Shown piece after piece: positions 61,702 to 64,000 of a stretch of DNA of 64,000 nt. The notes below the pieces were generated by a model, which saw only the letters and a list, made by a program, of their open reading frames with translations, was not told the origin of the DNA and ran no database searches. The position numbers and the translations under genes are program-made. The stretch spans positions 2,356,001-2,420,000 of the forward strand of contig NZ_CP121671.1 in assembly GCF_029714185.1 (NCBI RefSeq). Reading direction: 5' to 3'. Position 1 is the first letter of the stretch. Every line of letters begins with the position of its first letter. This DNA is from Halobacillus naozhouensis. Its GTDB lineage: Bacteria > Bacillota > Bacilli > Bacillales > Halobacillaceae.

Positions 61702-62648
61702 TAGTATTCCTCCCTATACTTACGTGAAATATATTGAGATAACAGGTTCATTAATAGAGTGAAAATAAACAATGTTATCCCGACAGCATATAAACTGTAA
61801 TAAATCGTTGATCCATAAGTCGTATCCCCCGTTGCAGCCTGAACAATAAAGGCGGTCATGGACTGAATAGACTCCGTCGGATTAAATGTAAGGTTAGGTG
61901 TGGCCCCAGCAGCAATTGTAACAATCATCGTTTCACCAATTGCACGAGAAATAGCTAAAACAATTGAGGAAATTATGCCGGAAAGCGCTGCGGGGAGCAC
62001 GACCTTTGTGACTACCTCAAATCTAGTAGACCCAAGACCATAAGCTCCTTCCCGTAAGCTGTTCGGCACAGAGTTCATAGCATCTTCTGATAGAGAAGCT
62101 ACCATTGGAACGATCATGATTCCGACAACAATTCCCGCACTAAGAGCGTTAAAGATACCCAATCCTGGAATGAATGACTGAAGAATGGGCGTGACGAAAG
62201 TCAAGGCGAAGAAGCCATAAACGACGGTTGGAATTCCCGCTAACACTTCTAATATTGGTTTAATGGTTCTTCTTACACGATCACTGGCATATTCACTCAG
62301 GTAAATCGCGGCCATCAATCCTAATGGCACGGCTACAATTGCAGCAATAGCAGTGATAAGCAATGTTCCTCCAATTAAAGGTGCCACCCCAAACTCGCCT
62401 GTCCATGGGGACCAATTAGTACCCGTATAAAACTGAACAATATTGACCTCGGAAAAGAATCCAATCGATTCTCTTAATAACGTAAACAGAATCCCGGCCG
62501 TTGTTAAAATACTTACACATGCACATAAGAATAAGAAGACTGGAATGACTTTCTCAAACGTACCTGCAAAACTCTTTCTCTGTCTTTTCTGTTCAATCAA
62601 CTGTTGAATATTCAGTTGTGTTCTCTCAGACTGCAAAAGTTTATCCAT
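61701..62648 (-). CDS. pstC: Phosphate ABC transporter permease PstC
   Basis: A 315-residue permease with six TM helices and the loop REGAYGLGSTRFEVVTKVVLPAALSG (in parts), characteristic of PstC. The ATG at 62648 is seven bases after AAAGGAG; the frame further upstream to 62702 lacks a site. Overlaps pstA by one base. Confidence 0.95.
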   Translation of the reverse strand: MDKLLQSERTQLNIQQLIEQKRQRKSFAGTFEKVIPVFLFLCACVSILTTAGILFTLLRESIGFFSEVNIVQFYTGTNWSPWTGEFGVAPLIGGTLLITAIAAIVAVPLGLMAAIYLSEYASDRVRRTIKPILEVLAGIPTVVYGFFALTFVTPILQSFIPGLGIFNALSAGIVVGIMIVPMVASLSEDAMNSVPNSLREGAYGLGSTRFEVVTKVVLPAALSGIISSIVLAISRAIGETMIVTIAAGATPNLTFNPTESIQSMTAFIVQAATGDTTYGSTIYYSLYAVGITLFIFTLLMNLLSQYISRKYREEY

Positions 62649-62727
62649 CGGTAAACTCCTTTCATCCATAACCCGAGGTGAGACGATTATGTTTCGTCTC
62701 ACCTCAGCTGAAAATTTTCTGTTTTAT

Positions 62728-63705
62728 CTATTCTTCAGAAGCCCACTTTTTCACTTGTTCAAGTTGTTCTTGATAACGTTCCTCTGGAAGAGCAACATAC
62801 CCTACCTGTTTCGCTGCTTCACCGGCATTTTTAAGGGTGAATTTAACGAAGTCAAGTACCTGTGGCTTCGTCTTAAGGGACTCTACATTCACGTAAGTGT
62901 AAAGAGGACGAGACAGTGGCGTGTACTTACCACTCTGAATGGTTTCATTCGTCGGTTTTACCGGCTCCCCTTCTCCATTATCAATACCCAGCACTTTAAG
63001 TTTGTCTTTGTTTTCTGCATAGTAGGCATAACCAAAGAATCCGATCGCATACGGATCGTTAGCGATTCCGCGGACAAGCACATTATCATCTTCAGAAAGA
63101 GTTGTATTTTCGCCCTCTTTCAATGGCTTTTCTTCAAGGATGACTTCATTAAAATAATCAAACGTACCGGAATCATGGCCTGGACTGAAAATTTTAATGG
63201 TTTTATCAGGCCATTCTGGATTAATATCTGACCATTTTTTGGCATCTGAAGATTCTAAGAAAATTTGTCTTAATTGCTCAACTGTAAGGTTTTTCACAAA
63301 ATCATTTTGTTGACTAACTACTACAGAAATACCATCTTTAGCTATTTCAAGGGGCTCTAGTCTCACACCATTTTCCTCTGCAATAGCTTTTTCTTCTGGT
63401 TTGATCTCGCGTGAAGCATTGCTTAGATCAATTTCTCCGCGAGTGGCTTTTTTAAATCCACCACCAGTGCCTGAGCTATTAACAGTTGGAGACGTTTCAG
63501 GATGCTCTTTTTGATATTGATACGTTAATGCTTCCATGATAGGGAAGACCGTAGAAGACCCATCAATTGTAATCGGGCCAGACACTGTTGATCCCTCACC
63601 GGAACTACTTTCACCGTTTGCACTGTCATCAGATCCACACGCTGCCAACATGCCGATAATTACAATAAATGCTGATAACAATGCTGCTTGTTTAAATCTT
63701 TTCAT
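62728..63705 (-). CDS. pstS: Phosphate-binding lipoprotein PstS
   Basis: A 325-residue extracytoplasmic binding protein with a lipoprotein signal (MKRFKQAALLSAF...MLAAC, lipid on Cys22), a Ser/Gly-rich linker, and phosphate-binding segments GSSTVFPIMEA, SSGTGGGFKKATRGEIDLSNASREIK (in parts) and SPGHDSGTFDYF. First gene of pstSCAB-phoU. A four-repeat PHO box precedes it. Confidence 0.96.
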   Translation of the reverse strand: MKRFKQAALLSAFIVIIGMLAACGSDDSANGESSSGEGSTVSGPITIDGSSTVFPIMEALTYQYQKEHPETSPTVNSSGTGGGFKKATRGEIDLSNASREIKPEEKAIAEENGVRLEPLEIAKDGISVVVSQQNDFVKNLTVEQLRQIFLESSDAKKWSDINPEWPDKTIKIFSPGHDSGTFDYFNEVILEEKPLKEGENTTLSEDDNVLVRGIANDPYAIGFFGYAYYAENKDKLKVLGIDNGEGEPVKPTNETIQSGKYTPLSRPLYTYVNVESLKTKPQVLDFVKFTLKNAGEAAKQVGYVALPEERYQEQLEQVKKWASEE

Positions 63706-63781
63706 TTCTTCTCCCCCTAGTAATTCTGAAATGATATGGAACCAGCTTTGCCAGCTCTCACTTTGTATACTAGAACTATAA

Positions 63782-63820
63782 ATTTAAGGAGATATGAAAA
63801 GAATGTTAAGGTTATGTAAA
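63782..63820 (-). promoter_or_regulatory. PHO box (four PhoP repeats) of pstS
   Basis: On the minus strand the hexamers TTTACA, TTAACA, TTCATA and TTAAAT follow one another with exact 5-base spacers (63815-63820, 63804-63809, 63793-63798, 63782-63787). This 11-bp period of TTAACA-like sites is the PhoP box of Bacillus. A TATACA about 12 bases downstream is the likely -10. Induction under phosphate starvation is expected. Confidence 0.82.
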
Positions 63821-63840
63821 TAAGAGAGGAAAATTGCATA

Positions 63841-63871
63841 AAAAAATGATGCACAATATGTGCATCATTCT
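63841..63871 (-). terminator. Terminator after the partial pbpA
   Basis: AATGATGCACA/TGTGCATCATT stem with 2-4 base loop followed by seven T on the minus strand; it begins at the stop codon and separates the gene from pstS. Confidence 0.85.
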
Positions 63872-64000
63872 TCATCCTCTTCTTTTGAAAGAAGATTTTT
63901 GTCGATTCCCTCTTCTGCGCGTGTTTCCTTCAACTCGAAGTAAGCATCTAAAATTTTTCGTCCAATTTCATAATTTATCGGAGTATTTGCTCCTTTACCA
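63865..64000 (-). CDS. pbpA: C-terminal end of a probable penicillin-binding protein (PbpA/PBP2A)
   Basis: The last 45 codons of a gene truncated by the window edge: GKGANTPINYEIGRKILDAY...NLLSKEEDEE then TGA. The acidic tail and its place directly upstream of pstS fit B. subtilis pbpA, the elongation transpeptidase PBP2A. No catalytic motif is inside the window, so this rests mainly on context. Confidence 0.5.
   Translation of the reverse strand, partial: GKGANTPINYEIGRKILDAYFELKETRAEEGIDKNLLSKEEDEE

Noticed and set aside
1..64000. Insertion sequences, prophage, CRISPR arrays, tRNA or rRNA genes
   Set aside because: No transposase, integrase, Cas protein, regular repeat-spacer pattern or tRNA/rRNA-like sequence was seen on reading both strands.

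Overview
This window is a chromosomal segment of a low-to-moderate-GC, endospore-forming Bacillaceae. Spo0A, SpoIVB and the complete spoIIIAA-AH operon show a sporeformer. Gene order follows the Bacillus subtilis yqz/yqh/yqg segment (recN-ahrC-yqxC, xseAB-folD-nusB, accBC-yqhY, spoIIIA, efp, mntR, gcv, comG, yqg cluster, pst). Several traits point to a halophilic or alkaliphilic relative (Halobacillus/Pontibacillus/Virgibacillus-like) rather than B. subtilis itself: an OLE RNA with its OapA partner, a class II (B12-dependent) ribonucleotide reductase and an NhaC-type antiporter. The genus is an inference. I found no insertion sequence, prophage, CRISPR array, tRNA or rRNA.

Layout: (1) 1-3.05 kb, plus strand: DUF2627 protein, a cNMP-binding/CBS/DUF294 signalling protein and a DnaQ-like exonuclease. 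(2) 3-9.3 kb, minus: aspartokinase, spo0A, spoIVB, recN, argR. (3) 9.3-17.1 kb, minus: tlyA, dxs, oapA, OLE RNA, ispA, xseB, xseA, folD, nusB. Here a roughly 600-nt gene-free stretch between ispA and oapA matches the OLE RNA locus. (4) 17.1-24.8 kb, minus: a hairpin-forming repeat, yqhY, accC, accB, spoIIIAH-AA. (5) 24.8-32.4 kb: efp, yqhT, yqhR, yqhP, yqhO, mntR, and nrdJ behind two NrdR boxes. (6) 32.8-38.2 kb: rhodanese YqhL, NhaC antiporter, a two-component system, an M20 amidohydrolase. (7) 38.3-45.1 kb: gcvT-gcvPA-gcvPB under a tandem glycine riboswitch, then the divergent helicase yqhH and yqhG. (8) 45.2-49.5 kb: yqzE opposing the seven-gene comG competence-pilus operon. (9) 49.6-58.2 kb: yqgY, yqgX, yqgW, ltaS-like, glcK, yqgQ, an unknown secreted/anchored protein, rhomboid gluP, yqgO, yqgN, and an rpmG lacking most zinc cysteines. 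(10) 58.4-64 kb: yqzD-yqzC facing the pstSCAB-phoU phosphate operon behind a four-repeat PHO box, then the 3' end of a probable pbpA.

Most genes are core Bacillaceae functions with predictable operons and clear intrinsic terminators. The most notable locus is OLE RNA-OapA, a large structured non-coding RNA with a membrane partner, embedded between two isoprenoid genes and preceded by what looks like its own sigma-A promoter. Less understood items are the DUF294/CBS protein paired with a DnaQ exonuclease, a patatin-like gene whose conserved N-terminus seems to need an ATA start, a palindrome in front of nhaC, and the 283-aa protein convergent with gluP.
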